A DNA stretch of 64,000 bases, taken from Apiosordaria backusii. Lineage: Eukaryota; Ascomycota; Sordariomycetes; Sordariales; Lasiosphaeriaceae. The stretch spans positions 1,364,001 to 1,428,000 of the forward strand of contig JAUKTV010000003.1 of the NCBI GenBank assembly GCA_030549205.1. The letters are read 5' to 3'. The notes under the pieces are model-generated. The model was given only the letters and a program-made list of their open reading frames with translations. It was not told the origin of the DNA and ran no database searches. A program made the translations under genes and the position numbers. Shown here piece after piece: positions 23,032 to 33,196 of the stretch (positions within the stretch are counted from its first letter, which is position 1; each line of letters starts with the position of its first letter).

Positions 23032-24244
23032 CTTGATTGCGGTTTATCCGTTGTTCGTAACAAAGTTGAGACACGTCGTTGGAAAAGCGAAAGGCGTCGT
23101 GACAAAACTGGCAGGCGTCCTAAGAACACCGGGTAAGCGTCGTTGTCAAACAGGAATGCGTCCTCTGGGACCCGACAGGTGCCAATGGGGTTTGCAAAGC
23201 CGTGTTGTTGACAGAGCGAGGCGTGGCAAGGATCTCTGGAAGTGTGGGGGATTAGCAAATGCGCCTGACAGGATAACAGAAGGTGAGGGGTGGGAATGGT
23301 AGCGGCTCAGTGCCAGAAGAAAGCAGGCAAGAGCGACGGGGTTCGTACCTTCCAAGAAGTCGAGATAGTGGAAGCCAACAACTGGAGACAAAGCTGGTTG
23401 AAGAGAAAGCGACTGGTGCTGGTCAAGATAACAACAACAACAGACGGATCGTTCTTCGTGGGTGAGGAAGAAAGGAAAAGGAAGAAGAAGGGAGGAAATT
23501 CCCACCCAGTCAGGTCTTTATAGGAGGGAAAAAACCTGCCGTGCTCAGAGGTTGTGGGTCCTCTGCCTGGTAATTCACTTGCCAGCACAATAGGCAGGGT
23601 CATGAGCCCTTCTATTGTGCTCTTGCTCGGGCCCATTTACCACTTGCAATGGAGGCTTGGGCCGGTTGTGCTCCGGAGCCTGCGTCAGGTGTGCTCCAGG
23701 GGGCTGGGAAACAGTGCGACTCATCCTCATCATCGTCGGAAGCTGGGATGAGAGCGATGTGCCTGAGGCTACATGTGGTAAGTGATAAAAACGTGGTCAT
23801 GAGGAAGTATCAGTGGGAAGATGCCATGGACGGCGTGTAGTCATGAATAGATATGTCTAAACATATTCTTCGTCCTTTAATGTGATGTGGAATGTCTCTC
23901 AAGATGAAGAGACCATCATGAGCCCGGTGTTTGTTCCTTTGAGTTATAGAAATAAGAAGGTGCAATCTAAACGAACAAATCTTTAGGCAAGGCGTCAATT
24001 AAAACATAGAGAGAGTCTGAGGTAGGACACTTGGCAGTGTGCATCATTAGTAAGGAAAAGGATAGGGTATATTGCTATAAATCACCAGGTCTACCAAATT
24101 ACCATTATTCCACCACTTTCAACCAGATCTTCCCTCAACTCCTTCGTTCAACCGACCACATAATAGGTATCCAAAGGTCGTCCTATAGCCCAAATATACC
24201 GAATAACACATCGTCTCCCATCAGGTACCGTCATAATCTCGTCA
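23032..24244. other. intergenic, no gene seen
   Basis: Helicase promoter side plus the 3' region of the next minus-strand gene. Only chance-length open frames are present. Confidence 0.5.
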
Positions 24245-25963
24245 TCAGTCCACCAGTGCCGGCTGCTCTGACCTTCCCGGCTGGCCACCCTTCTCTCGGC
24301 GGTAGTAGTGAATATGCTGCTCATCATGTTGATTTCCTCGGCGGCGCTTACGAAGAACAGCTGCAACAAACGCTCCCACCACACTGAGCAGTGTCAACAC
24401 CAAGGAGTACAACCCGATCAAGAAGCCAAGAATCTCCGACGTCTCACGCAGAGGAGGCCGAGCAAAGTCCAGCGGCATATTATTGTTCGGCCCTTGTCTG
24501 TTGATAGTCAACTCGGCACAGGCTATCGTGATCACCAACAATACAGCCAGCAGAATTGCCCAAGGAATATTCCAAAGGCTGAATTGAATCGGTGAGGTCG
24601 TCCTGCTCTGATACCGGTGCCTGATCGTTCGGGACTGCGTCTGATGGATGCAAGAAAGAATCTCTTGTGTATGTCGTCCACGAGCCTTACGGGAGTACCC
24701 TGGTGAGCTTCGGACATCATAAACATAGTCCCCTTGGCCAGACTCGACTGATTTCTTGCCCTTCTTCTTTGTCTCTCTCCGGCCCAGGCCCACTGCCGCT
24801 GGACCAAAGAAGCTGACAAGGAGGATGAACAACGCGACCGCAGTGGTGATGACGGCCACGATACAGACTCCCACAGTCCAGACCCGAAGGAAGGTAGCAA
24901 AACCCGGGTCTGCAAAAGGCTTCTTGGGGGCCAGGACAAAGTAGACTGTTGGGACATTGTCGCAAGCGCCACCCTGCTTGTTGCCATTCCGGAGAAGTGG
25001 CCAGTTGAGCGCCGCGGTTCCAAACATGTACATCGACCAGATCAAGAGACCGATGGCTGCCGTCAGCTGGTCTTTGTAGCTGGTTGTCAACAAGAAATGG
25101 CGGAAAGCGTTCTTGGGTCGTCGTGCACGGCGCTTGATGACCAGCTCTTCTGACGCAATCAGCGCAACTTCATGTTCGGCAGCTCGTGCTTCAGCTACCG
25201 CGTGATTGGAATGGACCAAGGCCGCAACATAGAGATCCCGGAGCTTGTCGATATCGGCGCGTGTTGGAGCGGCGGCAATTTCCTCGATCAGCTCAGTGTT
25301 GTAGACGGTGGTGACAGCCCCTCCGTCAGTGTTGTTGCCCAGCTGAGAGCCATCTTCTGCCGGGACCTCGATCTGTTCATGCCAGTGGGAGACATAGTGT
25401 TGTACTGCATGGACCAGAGCTTCTTGAGCAGCATCATGATCCGAATTTCCCTCTTCTGCAGCTGCATGGAGAGCAAATGCTTTTAGAACATCCGCATAGG
25501 CCCTCGCTCGTGCCACATCCAGGTCCGTTACTGGCGACTGGCGACAACGCTGGAGACGCTCTCGATACTCGGTGTCGGTTTTGGCTCCTCGTCTCCCATC
25601 AACCACCAATGCTTGCCGGAAAAGAACGGTGAAGACGAAGTAAACTGGATACCAGAGCACAAGCTGGATCAGCACTGCGTAGTCGATGATGATCAAGTTG
25701 TAGTCCACTACGTTGAGGAACATGGACAGAAAGAGGGCCAGCGCCAGAATACCCCATGCGCCGTGCCAGAAACGAAACTGCTTGTCAACACCGAACAGAA
25801 CGGCGACAATGGCAGCGATGTACAGCAGGTAGAATCCAACCCGAATTCCTGTGCCTATGAGCATCTGGTCACCAAAGATGTGGCATGGCTGGTACGAGGT
25901 CACCGCACTCAGCTCGTCGGTTCCAACGAAGCCCGTGCTGGTGATGCCCACGAAGTAGCCCAT
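24245..25963 (-). CDS. uncharacterised multi-pass membrane protein
   Basis: Single exon, 572 residues from ATG at 25963. About seven hydrophobic segments are visible: residues ~38-58, 70-88, 92-115, 305-325, 360-388, 465-485 and 515-540. A hydrophilic loop of ~190 residues between the third and fourth contains an Ala/His/Glu-rich helical stretch. The C-terminus is basic (KRRRGNQHDEQH). I recognise no catalytic or transport motif. Proteins of this shape are widespread and unnamed in Pezizomycotina. Membrane location is well supported and function is unknown. Confidence 0.8.
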   Translation of the reverse strand: MGYFVGITSTGFVGTDELSAVTSYQPCHIFGDQMLIGTGIRVGFYLLYIAAIVAVLFGVDKQFRFWHGAWGILALALFLSMFLNVVDYNLIIIDYAVLIQLVLWYPVYFVFTVLFRQALVVDGRRGAKTDTEYRERLQRCRQSPVTDLDVARARAYADVLKAFALHAAAEEGNSDHDAAQEALVHAVQHYVSHWHEQIEVPAEDGSQLGNNTDGGAVTTVYNTELIEEIAAAPTRADIDKLRDLYVAALVHSNHAVAEARAAEHEVALIASEELVIKRRARRPKNAFRHFLLTTSYKDQLTAAIGLLIWSMYMFGTAALNWPLLRNGNKQGGACDNVPTVYFVLAPKKPFADPGFATFLRVWTVGVCIVAVITTAVALFILLVSFFGPAAVGLGRRETKKKGKKSVESGQGDYVYDVRSSPGYSRKARGRHTQEILSCIHQTQSRTIRHRYQSRTTSPIQFSLWNIPWAILLAVLLVITIACAELTINRQGPNNNMPLDFARPPLRETSEILGFLIGLYSLVLTLLSVVGAFVAAVLRKRRRGNQHDEQHIHYYRREKGGQPGRSEQPALVD

Positions 25964-26830
25964 CTTGGTTGGTTATCGTGAACTTAACACCTAACCAGGC
26001 CCGGTCGTGTAAGGGAGTTTATAGATGAATGTTCCCACAGTGGAGATGTTGCCTGCGATGCTGGGATCTGTTGATGGATGGAGTTCGATTTCCGAGGGAA
26101 CCCACAAGAGAAAGGACGAGGGGCTCTCAAGCGGGGGCATGCTTGAACTCATCAAGACCGCCGACTGGCCTGACGTGGGCAGTCTCCCCAAATCTCAAAT
26201 ACCGACCTGCATCTGCTAGGCATTCGCCAACCAGAGTCGAGAGACGCATGTGTGACATCTGCAGCCCAATACGACCCCCCGGCTCTGAGATGGGACAAGT
26301 GGGCTTGCCATGACGGAGCTGAAGGGATTCGGCCTTGAACTCGTGATAGCGGCGCAAGCGGCAGACATGGGAGCCGTGATTGGGCAGCCAGGCTGTAGTT
26401 GCAGCCCAGGAGGTTGGGCCAATAGAAGACTTGGCGTTCCCTCTCGCCCGATCGGCAGTGTGCCCAACCTCGCGCTGCAGCCACGAACAACAACTCACCG
26501 CCTGGGACAACTCAGACCCCACGATGACTCCAATCACGAAGCTCTCTCGTTGGCGGGCTGCAGTCGCATGCAGCGGGGTCCAATATTCGGGGCTTCAATT
26601 CCTAGCCCATCAGATGACGCCACGGACTTTTTTGCCAGAAGAAAACTTGATGGTTCGTGCTAGGGTCACTCCTTGGTTTCCAAAGAGCTCTTAGCTCCCA
26701 TGCTTTATGATGTCTGCGTCTTGTTCCTGAGCGGGGTGGACTCCGATAAGAAGAGGCTCGCCGCTTCCCCTTTCTTGGCAGTGCATTCTGGGGTTCTGTT
26801 CCTGCCGCCTATTCAGCAATCTTTTTCAAA
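25964..26830. other. divergent intergenic region
   Basis: Probable shared upstream region of the membrane-protein gene (-) and the Cys-rich secreted gene (+). Overlapping open frames on both strands lack family resemblance. Confidence 0.45.
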
Positions 26831-27773
26831 ATGTTTTCGCGAAGTGCTCTTTTTGCAGGCCTCCAGTTGTTGGCGGTATGCTCGGCGCATAGCAACGAAT
26901 TCTTCCGATGGAACACACCGAGAGCAGTAAACTTGGACAGACGGTCACTCGATCGTCGTCAAACCCCCCCTGGCTATCATCCTGAGTTTGGCTCGTGCGG
27001 CAGCGGAACTACTTGCGAAAATGCATGCGGCGCGAATTGGTTATCTTGCAGAGCCTCGACGGAGCTGTCCTTGTTTTGCTACAACCAGGCGGACTTGGGT
27101 CAGACCTGCTGTGAGAATGGTTCGGGACGTGCTTGCGATCGTGGTTATTACTGCGCGTGGAAGGAATTTGGAGGGAGAGTATGGTGCTGTGAGGATGTAA
27201 GTCATTATCACCGTCATTCTCAGCACCGCGGTATGAAAACTGAAAATGTCTCCAGGGTCAAAGTCTTGAAGAGTGTGGGGTTGACGGAGGCACTACCTCT
27301 GCTCCGCCTACCTCCTCCTCCACAGCAACCTCGGGAGGTCCAAGCAGTTCGACAGATCCCTCTGATACCACAACAACCAGAACGGGCTCAGAAACCGATG
27401 TGTCTACTGCAACGGATAGCCAATGCGCCCCCTCGACTGTCACCTCATGGGGAACGACTACCGTGGTCTCGACCTTTGAAGTAACTGTCACCGTTGGGAC
27501 TGGCGGATGCAACACGGAATCAACTGTCACCTCGCCACCAAGCAGCTCAACCGGAACTGATACAACGATAACGAAGCCGCCGACATCACACACAACTCAC
27601 AGGCCTACAGTATGTATCTCTGCCCAGATTGGAAAGTATGTTCTGCTGTTTTCTAACTGCTCACAACTCAGAACTCCACAACAATCTCATCCGTAATTAC
27701 CGCCGGCAGTGGTGACCTGAGAGTGAACCTTGCCTCCCTGGCGCTTCTTGTACTGGGAGTTGTCTTCTGTTAG
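26831..27773 (+). CDS. secreted cysteine-rich GPI-anchored protein
   Basis: Exons 26831-27196, 27256-27609 and 27672-27773 join in phase 0 to give 273 residues. It has a signal peptide (MFSRSALFAGLQLLAVCSAH), a dibasic RRSLDRR region that may be a processing site, and a module of about 70 residues with numerous Cys (for example CGSGTTCENACG and QTCCENGSG). A Ser/Thr-rich stalk of ~140 residues, suited to O-glycosylation, follows. The last exon encodes a small-residue segment and a hydrophobic tail (LASLALLVLGVVFC), the pattern of a GPI-attachment signal. It is most likely a cell-wall or plasma-membrane surface protein. No enzyme motif is seen. Confidence 0.85.
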
Positions 27774-28333
27774 AGTCTTGGTGGGGCTGGACTTGTGATT
27801 TGTTGGATATGACTGAAATGTGTGGAATGATGATATGACAGACGACTGAGGGCACGCGCTTACAGGCTCAACCTTTTACTTGATACCCAGCAACTGGTGA
27901 AGCTTGACAGCTGAAAGACATCTAATAATATAATCTTTATTTATCGACTTGTTCGTCTCTGCTTTTATTTGAGGCGCTTATCCTTACCAGTGTTTGAGAT
28001 GGCGGCTGGTGGACAGTCTGTGCTCTCAATTCTCAAACCGAACGGCAGCTCCCGTGCATCACTGACAATTCATGAGACAGGTTTGATCATCCCGCACTGT
28101 GAAATCGGCTAGAAAAAGGGCTTAGATGCCATGTTCTGGTGTTCCCGAGCATTTCCATGCCGTGTCCTCCGCCGACCTCTCAAACGTGGCAGGCATGTCA
28201 CCAGGTTCGGCAACCGAAGGGCGCACCTTCCGCAGTTGTATAAGAGACGAGGTTGCCAGGCGCCTCAGCAGCTTGATTAACACCTTCGATCCCTTTCTTT
28301 CCGTTGTCACATTCTTCTTTGAAACCCGTCATC
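27774..28333. other. intergenic, promoter of the GH131 gene
   Basis: No supported gene. The ATG-initiated frame at 28126 is out of frame with GH131 and looks incidental. Confidence 0.45.
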
Positions 28334-29315
28334 ATGCACAAAGGCCATACCTCCTTCTTTTTATCTTCGCTTGTTAGGTTAACTTCTGCCCAGAGCTGCA
28401 ATCTACAGTTCGATGGCCGAATACCAGATACCCTCGATGTTGCTGGTTTCGACTCCCCGAACGAATTCTTCAGTGAGAGCAATGTATTTGGAGCTGGGCT
28501 GAGTTTCAGCCAGCTTCTGCAGTTGCCTCCCGTTCCTGGCTCTCTGGTCCGTCTGCCAGATTATCCTGGCCTTGTTCCTCGTGCATGCACCAGAGACTGA
28601 CCAAGACGCAGTTTGACATCAACACGATCCCCATCGAAGTTACCATCAGTGATGCCTCCATCTTCAACGGTCAAACTGGGTTCCGTCGCGCCGAACTCCT
28701 TCCCGCAAGCAATTCTGGCACCGATCCAAGCACGGCAGGCATCAAGACCCTTCACTTCAGTGTTGCCAAAGATCCACAACGCCCGTTGAACCTCTCCCAC
28801 GAATATCAGCTCGTCTTTCTCGAGAGCAACGACTTCAGCACCAATCAGTTTGTTCTGAAGACGGGTACCATTCTGGGCGGTGATGCCGCTGTAGAGCCCG
28901 ATACGCTTCAGTTGTTTGGAAACGTCATCCAGAACACTCCACAACTGCTGTTCAGTGTCCCGTTTCTCGCCGATGTGTTCCACAACTTTGCAGTCACCTT
29001 GGATTTTGACGCCTTGTGCGTATTCGTCCTGGATTCCATAACAGTGCGGCTACTCTTGCTGACCTTCGATTTCACAGAACCACTCAAGTTTTCTTTTCGG
29101 CTGGTACAGATCCTCTCGAGGCTGTGACTCAGGTCATACCCAATGACGTTAGCGGACAAGGACAATTCCACTTCGGTGTCCTCAAGAAACCCACCGATGG
29201 CGTTGGTGACATTACAAGAAACGGATTTCAAGAAGCCGGCATCGACGAAGGCATTATATACGGCGGCATCTTCCAAGAAGACAGCTCGACAGGTTGCATC
29301 AGCTTGGAGCCATGA
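28334..29315 (+). CDS. glycoside hydrolase family 131 beta-glucanase
   Basis: Exons 28334-28546, 28612-29015, 29078-29315; 284 residues. Introns of 65 and 62 bp use GTCCGT and GTGCGT donors, and reading across them reconnects well-conserved family sequence. After a signal peptide ending near SAQ come CNLQFDGRIPDTLD, VFGAGLSFSQLLQLP, IPIEVTISDASIF, QTGFRRAELLPASN and GQFHFGVLKKPT, and the end GGIFQEDSSTGC; all are characteristic of GH131. Family members act on beta-1,3/1,6 and beta-1,4 glucans and are secreted during plant-biomass growth. No cellulose-binding module is attached. The start gives a slightly polar signal peptide, so the first residues are less sure. Confidence 0.9.
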
Positions 29316-29963
29316 TCATTTTTCATTATTTGTTTGGTATATATTATGATCGGGGTATCTCTGAAATCAAAAGAATTGCTGTCACCTCTGACCTTCCTTT
29401 TCTTTTTCTCTGTCTCTGTCTATAAAGGGATTATTGGTAGGCATTTCATACACCCCTGGGGAGCTTGGAGCCTCACTAAATAGTGATGGATCTCGATCCA
29501 CCACCACGGTGTTAACACTCCTCGAGTCCAGCTCCATCACAATGTTATCCCCTATTTCTACAAATGGCTTTTCGGGGTAATGACATATCTTTGCAGCACC
29601 CTTTCCAAGGTTGTCTAATCCCACCACAGAGTTCATTTCCAAGGCTGAATGCTGTTCGGATGACGCTGGGTTAGGGGCCTCCCGGTCAGCGGGGACAAGT
29701 CAAGATTACGATAGCACCACGCTGATTGGAAGGCATTTTGAGATCTGGAAATATGCCCAGCCCAGGCTGGAACTGTCCCAAGCTCTTGGATAGGCTGGGG
29801 CAGGGACATCTTGTCAGCTTCGAGTTGTATGGTAGGGGTGGCGTTCACAATGCTAACTGCGCTGGGTGAGACGGAGAACTCGCTTCCCCATCATGCATCA
29901 GTAATTCGGTGTATATTCTGGTGTTAGAGCTCAGGCTCGCTCTCGGCAATGGCTAGGCATAAT
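29316..29963. other. convergent intergenic region
   Basis: 3' ends of GH131 (+) and the S53 peptidase (-) face each other. Nothing else supported. Confidence 0.5.
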
Positions 29964-32051
29964 TTACAGTAGGGCTGTCATGAATTCTTCAAAGTCCTTA
30001 ACAGCACCAAGACCAGTAATACAATCGTACCCCTGAGCTGTTGGCCATCCAGCCTGCCTGCTACCATCTGGAAACAGGCACCCAAAGCTCTCGCCAACCG
30101 TTACATCTCGAAGCACCGCCTTCACCTTTGTCGAGTACAGCAAAGGGTTCAGCCAGCCGAGACTTGGTTTCCCCGCGCGCATCCTCGCGTCGTTGATGAG
30201 GGCCACCATGGCCGCCACGACGGGCGCGCTCGCGCTGGTGCCCAGTACCTCACTCATTTCTCCACCCATGATGATCTGAAACCCGGACCCAATAGCACTA
30301 ATATCCGGCATCGCCCGCCCCGTGCTGTTGAAGAGCTCCACTCGTGGGTCTTTACGATCAACGAACCCGTCGAGGTAGGGCTTGACGACCTCATCCTGCC
30401 AGCTTGGGCGGTCAAAGTAGTTGCTGAATCCACCGGCGCTGAAGTCCTCTCCCGTGAACGGAGGAGCCATATTGTCCACCGCGCCGACGGCGGTGACGTA
30501 GGGGCAGCTGGCGGGGAAGGTGGGGATGAACATTTTCTTCTGGGAGCCGTCGTTCATGACGCATCGCGTTTGGCCTGTCCCTGCTGCTCCGCCGTCGCCG
30601 CTGGCGACAAAGGTTGAGACGCCGCGGGCTGCTAACGCGGCGAAGAGATCGCATACGCGGAGGGCGTAGGGTCTGGGAACGGAGATCTCGTCGTCGGCGT
30701 AGCTGATGCTTAGCACGTGCGGGAGTTCCGAGTCTGGCTTTGCGAGTAGAGCCTCGAGGAATTCGAGGTAGGGCTCGTTGTCGGTTTCTTCTGGGGGGAA
30801 TGGTTTTCCTTCGGAGTCGAGTTTTACACTTCTGCCGCCGGTGACGTAGTAGATGACATTGGTGGGATACCCTAGAGCCATGGCGTACTGGACGTCTAAG
30901 CTGGCTTCTATGCCGGCGTTGGCGGGGTCGTTTTGGGGGTTGATGCCGCCGTTTATGAGCTCGACGGTGAAATTGTAGGGGCCGGTGGGGGTGGCGGATC
31001 GGTAGAGGTAGTCGGGTTGGTATTGGGAGAGGAAGTAGGCTACGTCGGCGTGGAGGATCCATTGTTCTAGGAAGCCGGCTACGCCGAAGTTTACGGGGGA
31101 GCGGGGGGAGGTGGAGGGGTTGTAGGGGGGGTAGGTGATGTTGTAGAGCTGTTTGATGCAGCGGGGGGAGGTGGCTACTAGGCAGGGGTAGTTGCCTTCG
31201 TAGGGTTCTTCGGGGTCGGGGTGGCCGGTTTCTTGGGGGAGGGCGGAGGTGATGGTGGGGATGCCTATTGGGCGGGAGGTGGTGGTGGTGGTTGAGGAGG
31301 GCTTTTTAGTTGAGGTGGAGGTCTTTCTTGTGGTGGTTGAAGACGCCTTTTTGGTGGTGGTCGAGGAGGCTTTCTTGGTTGTGGTTGAGGTTGCCTTTCT
31401 TGTTGATGAGGGCTTTGCGGTTGAAGAAGATGTCTTCTTGGTGGTGGTTGGTTTGGATGGCTTGGGGGTTGGCTTCTTAATGGGGCGTCCTCCACGTCGA
31501 GGAGGCATGAAGTTGGTGATGGGGTGGACGAAATCGATGTAGGAGCGGAGAAAGGAAGGGATGCTGTAGGACAAGGCACGGAGAGCGGTGGTCTTGGGAA
31601 GATCATCACCGTCATCTTCGGAGGAGTAAATGTAATGTTTCAGATCGGCCGAGAAAAGCTCCTTCACTTGTCGTGCTGACGCTTCAAAGGATAGCAAACT
31701 GCCTTGAACGTGAACATTCTTGACACCGGCACTTGATTTAAGCCAGGATTTTATCGTGTCGATACTTTTGGTTTTGGGCTGGAGGTAAGTGTGGACTTGT
31801 TCTCTTGAAAGATGGTGGTTGTTTCCCCCGAACTGGCGCTGGTGAAGCCTGGCCTTGATATCGGCGAATCCGGGCTCTTTGAGCGCAATGGTGAGGGTGA
31901 GCTTGTCGGTGGATGTGGCGTTGTGGTCGAAGGACCATCCTGGGGGAATAGTTTGGGCTTCAATCTTTTCGAGGATGACAGAGGGTGAGGCGGCAGTGGG
32001 ATGGATGAACGCTGCGCCACTCAGCAGGGTAAGGAAAATTGAGGGGAGCAT
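29964..32051 (-). CDS. secreted sedolisin (S53) peptidase, tripeptidyl-peptidase-like
   Basis: Single exon of 695 residues from the ATG at 32051, which opens a clean signal peptide (MLPSIFLTLLSGAAF). The pro-domain covers ~30-210, including SFEASARQVKELFSADL. A Lys/Ser/Thr-rich linker (~220-285) of repeated TTTKKAS-like units separates it from the catalytic domain. Catalytic features are GIEASLDVQYA (Glu and Asp, near 377-382), SGDGG (oxyanion Asp) and GTSASAP (Ser, near 605). A Ca-binding region follows near the C-terminus (LRDVTVG, GWDCITGLG-like). Sedolisins are acid-active serine-carboxyl peptidases with autocatalytic maturation. The linker at the pro/mature junction is unusually long and could be glycosylated. 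Confidence 0.88.
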   Translation of the reverse strand: MLPSIFLTLLSGAAFIHPTAASPSVILEKIEAQTIPPGWSFDHNATSTDKLTLTIALKEPGFADIKARLHQRQFGGNNHHLSREQVHTYLQPKTKSIDTIKSWLKSSAGVKNVHVQGSLLSFEASARQVKELFSADLKHYIYSSEDDGDDLPKTTALRALSYSIPSFLRSYIDFVHPITNFMPPRRGGRPIKKPTPKPSKPTTTKKTSSSTAKPSSTRKATSTTTKKASSTTTKKASSTTTRKTSTSTKKPSSTTTTTSRPIGIPTITSALPQETGHPDPEEPYEGNYPCLVATSPRCIKQLYNITYPPYNPSTSPRSPVNFGVAGFLEQWILHADVAYFLSQYQPDYLYRSATPTGPYNFTVELINGGINPQNDPANAGIEASLDVQYAMALGYPTNVIYYVTGGRSVKLDSEGKPFPPEETDNEPYLEFLEALLAKPDSELPHVLSISYADDEISVPRPYALRVCDLFAALAARGVSTFVASGDGGAAGTGQTRCVMNDGSQKKMFIPTFPASCPYVTAVGAVDNMAPPFTGEDFSAGGFSNYFDRPSWQDEVVKPYLDGFVDRKDPRVELFNSTGRAMPDISAIGSGFQIIMGGEMSEVLGTSASAPVVAAMVALINDARMRAGKPSLGWLNPLLYSTKVKAVLRDVTVGESFGCLFPDGSRQAGWPTAQGYDCITGLGAVKDFEEFMTALL
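31250..31480 (-). repeat. imperfect repeats encoding a Ser/Thr/Lys-rich linker
   Basis: Repeated codons for TTTKKAS-type units within the S53 gene, seen on the plus strand as GTGGTGGTTGAGGA-like repeats. Likely prone to length change. Confidence 0.7.
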
Positions 32052-33196
32052 GATTACGGTGGCTAAGTAAGAGAAAAGAAGAAATAACGAAGGAAAGGGA
32101 AGGTGATAGACGGAGTTGAGACGTTTTGGTTTACATGACCTCCCTGAATCCCAGGCCGAGAAAGCAGGTGAGTAAAATCTGGATGGCGGTCGGCACGCGG
32201 GTTCCAAGGAGATCTTGTAAGTTTTCCGTTGCACATCCAAATCGACAAACATCACAATCACACCCATTATGCAAGGTACCGGTGGGTCGCAATGGCTTGA
32301 TGCATCTTGTATATTACCCCTACCCTGCAGCCACCAAAAAAAGAGGGTATCAATCTATGAATCTTACATTCCCGGAGGATTTGCAACATCCCCAAATCCA
32401 GAACTCCATCCTTGGTGAGATATTGTAAAAAACTGTCCTTCTCCAGCCATGCTTGGTTTTTCTAATAAATAAATTGCAGATACTTCGTATGCCCCCTGTA
32501 CTCGGTCCGCTTCCGAACTTGAGGGATGCATCACCCATTCAGCCGGTATATTAACGGTTGCCCAGGCCCAAATCCAGCACGGTTGGTGATTGGCCAATTC
32601 ATTCCGATGCAAAAGCAAAGTTGGTACGCTCGATATTGGGAGATGCCAGATTTATACATTCCGAACCAGCTGATGGGGATCATGGATCCATCGTTGTGGT
32701 TCCGTGGTGGCTCCGTGGGGTGGCTAACTCCGTCACCAGGCAGGGGCATGTGGTGAGCGAGGGTTCTGGACACCGTGGTAAGAAGCCGAGAAGCTGTACA
32801 TAGTAGTCCATTAAAGCGGTTGTAGGATCAAGGTGAGGTCGGGGTCCGGCGATGAGAACTGGTAGCGCGGTTGTATTGCCACGTCCGGGGTGATGGCTGG
32901 ACGGTGGGTCTCTCTTCTGGGATCGTGGGGAGCCTGTTGCGATCTATTTCGGGAATTTTGAAGGACGGAGACTGGGGGTCAAGGTGGGGAGTGGTGGGTG
33001 GGCAATGTCGAGGGTGGTGGTTTTGGGTGTGACGGTCTTCATATTGCCTGCATAGCCAGAGGGCGTCCTTGGGGGATGGGTCCTGGTCCTCGGATTCGTC
33101 GTGGCTGCTGCTACTGTTGCTGTCGTTGTCTATGCCCCGGGGTATATCATGGATGGGCAAGTTTTGGTGGTGTGAGTGCAGACCGGGGAGACCTCT
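32052..33196. other. intergenic, with a low-complexity open frame
   Basis: A minus-strand frame 33160-32828 rich in Ser, Pro, His and Asp lies just beyond the antiporter stop. It could be an extra C-terminal exon of that gene, but I found no convincing splice join. Confidence 0.35.

Noticed and set aside
26127..26537. 136-codon minus-strand frame between two divergent genes
   Set aside because: Overlaps other frames on both strands and shows no family resemblance.
30412..31062. 216-codon Arg/Pro-rich frame opposite-phase to the S53 gene
   Set aside because: Shadow of the peptidase reading frame with biased codons.
32052..32267. N-terminal extension of the S53 peptidase
   Set aside because: The upstream frame precedes the signal peptide and would bury it; the ATG at 32051 is the natural start.
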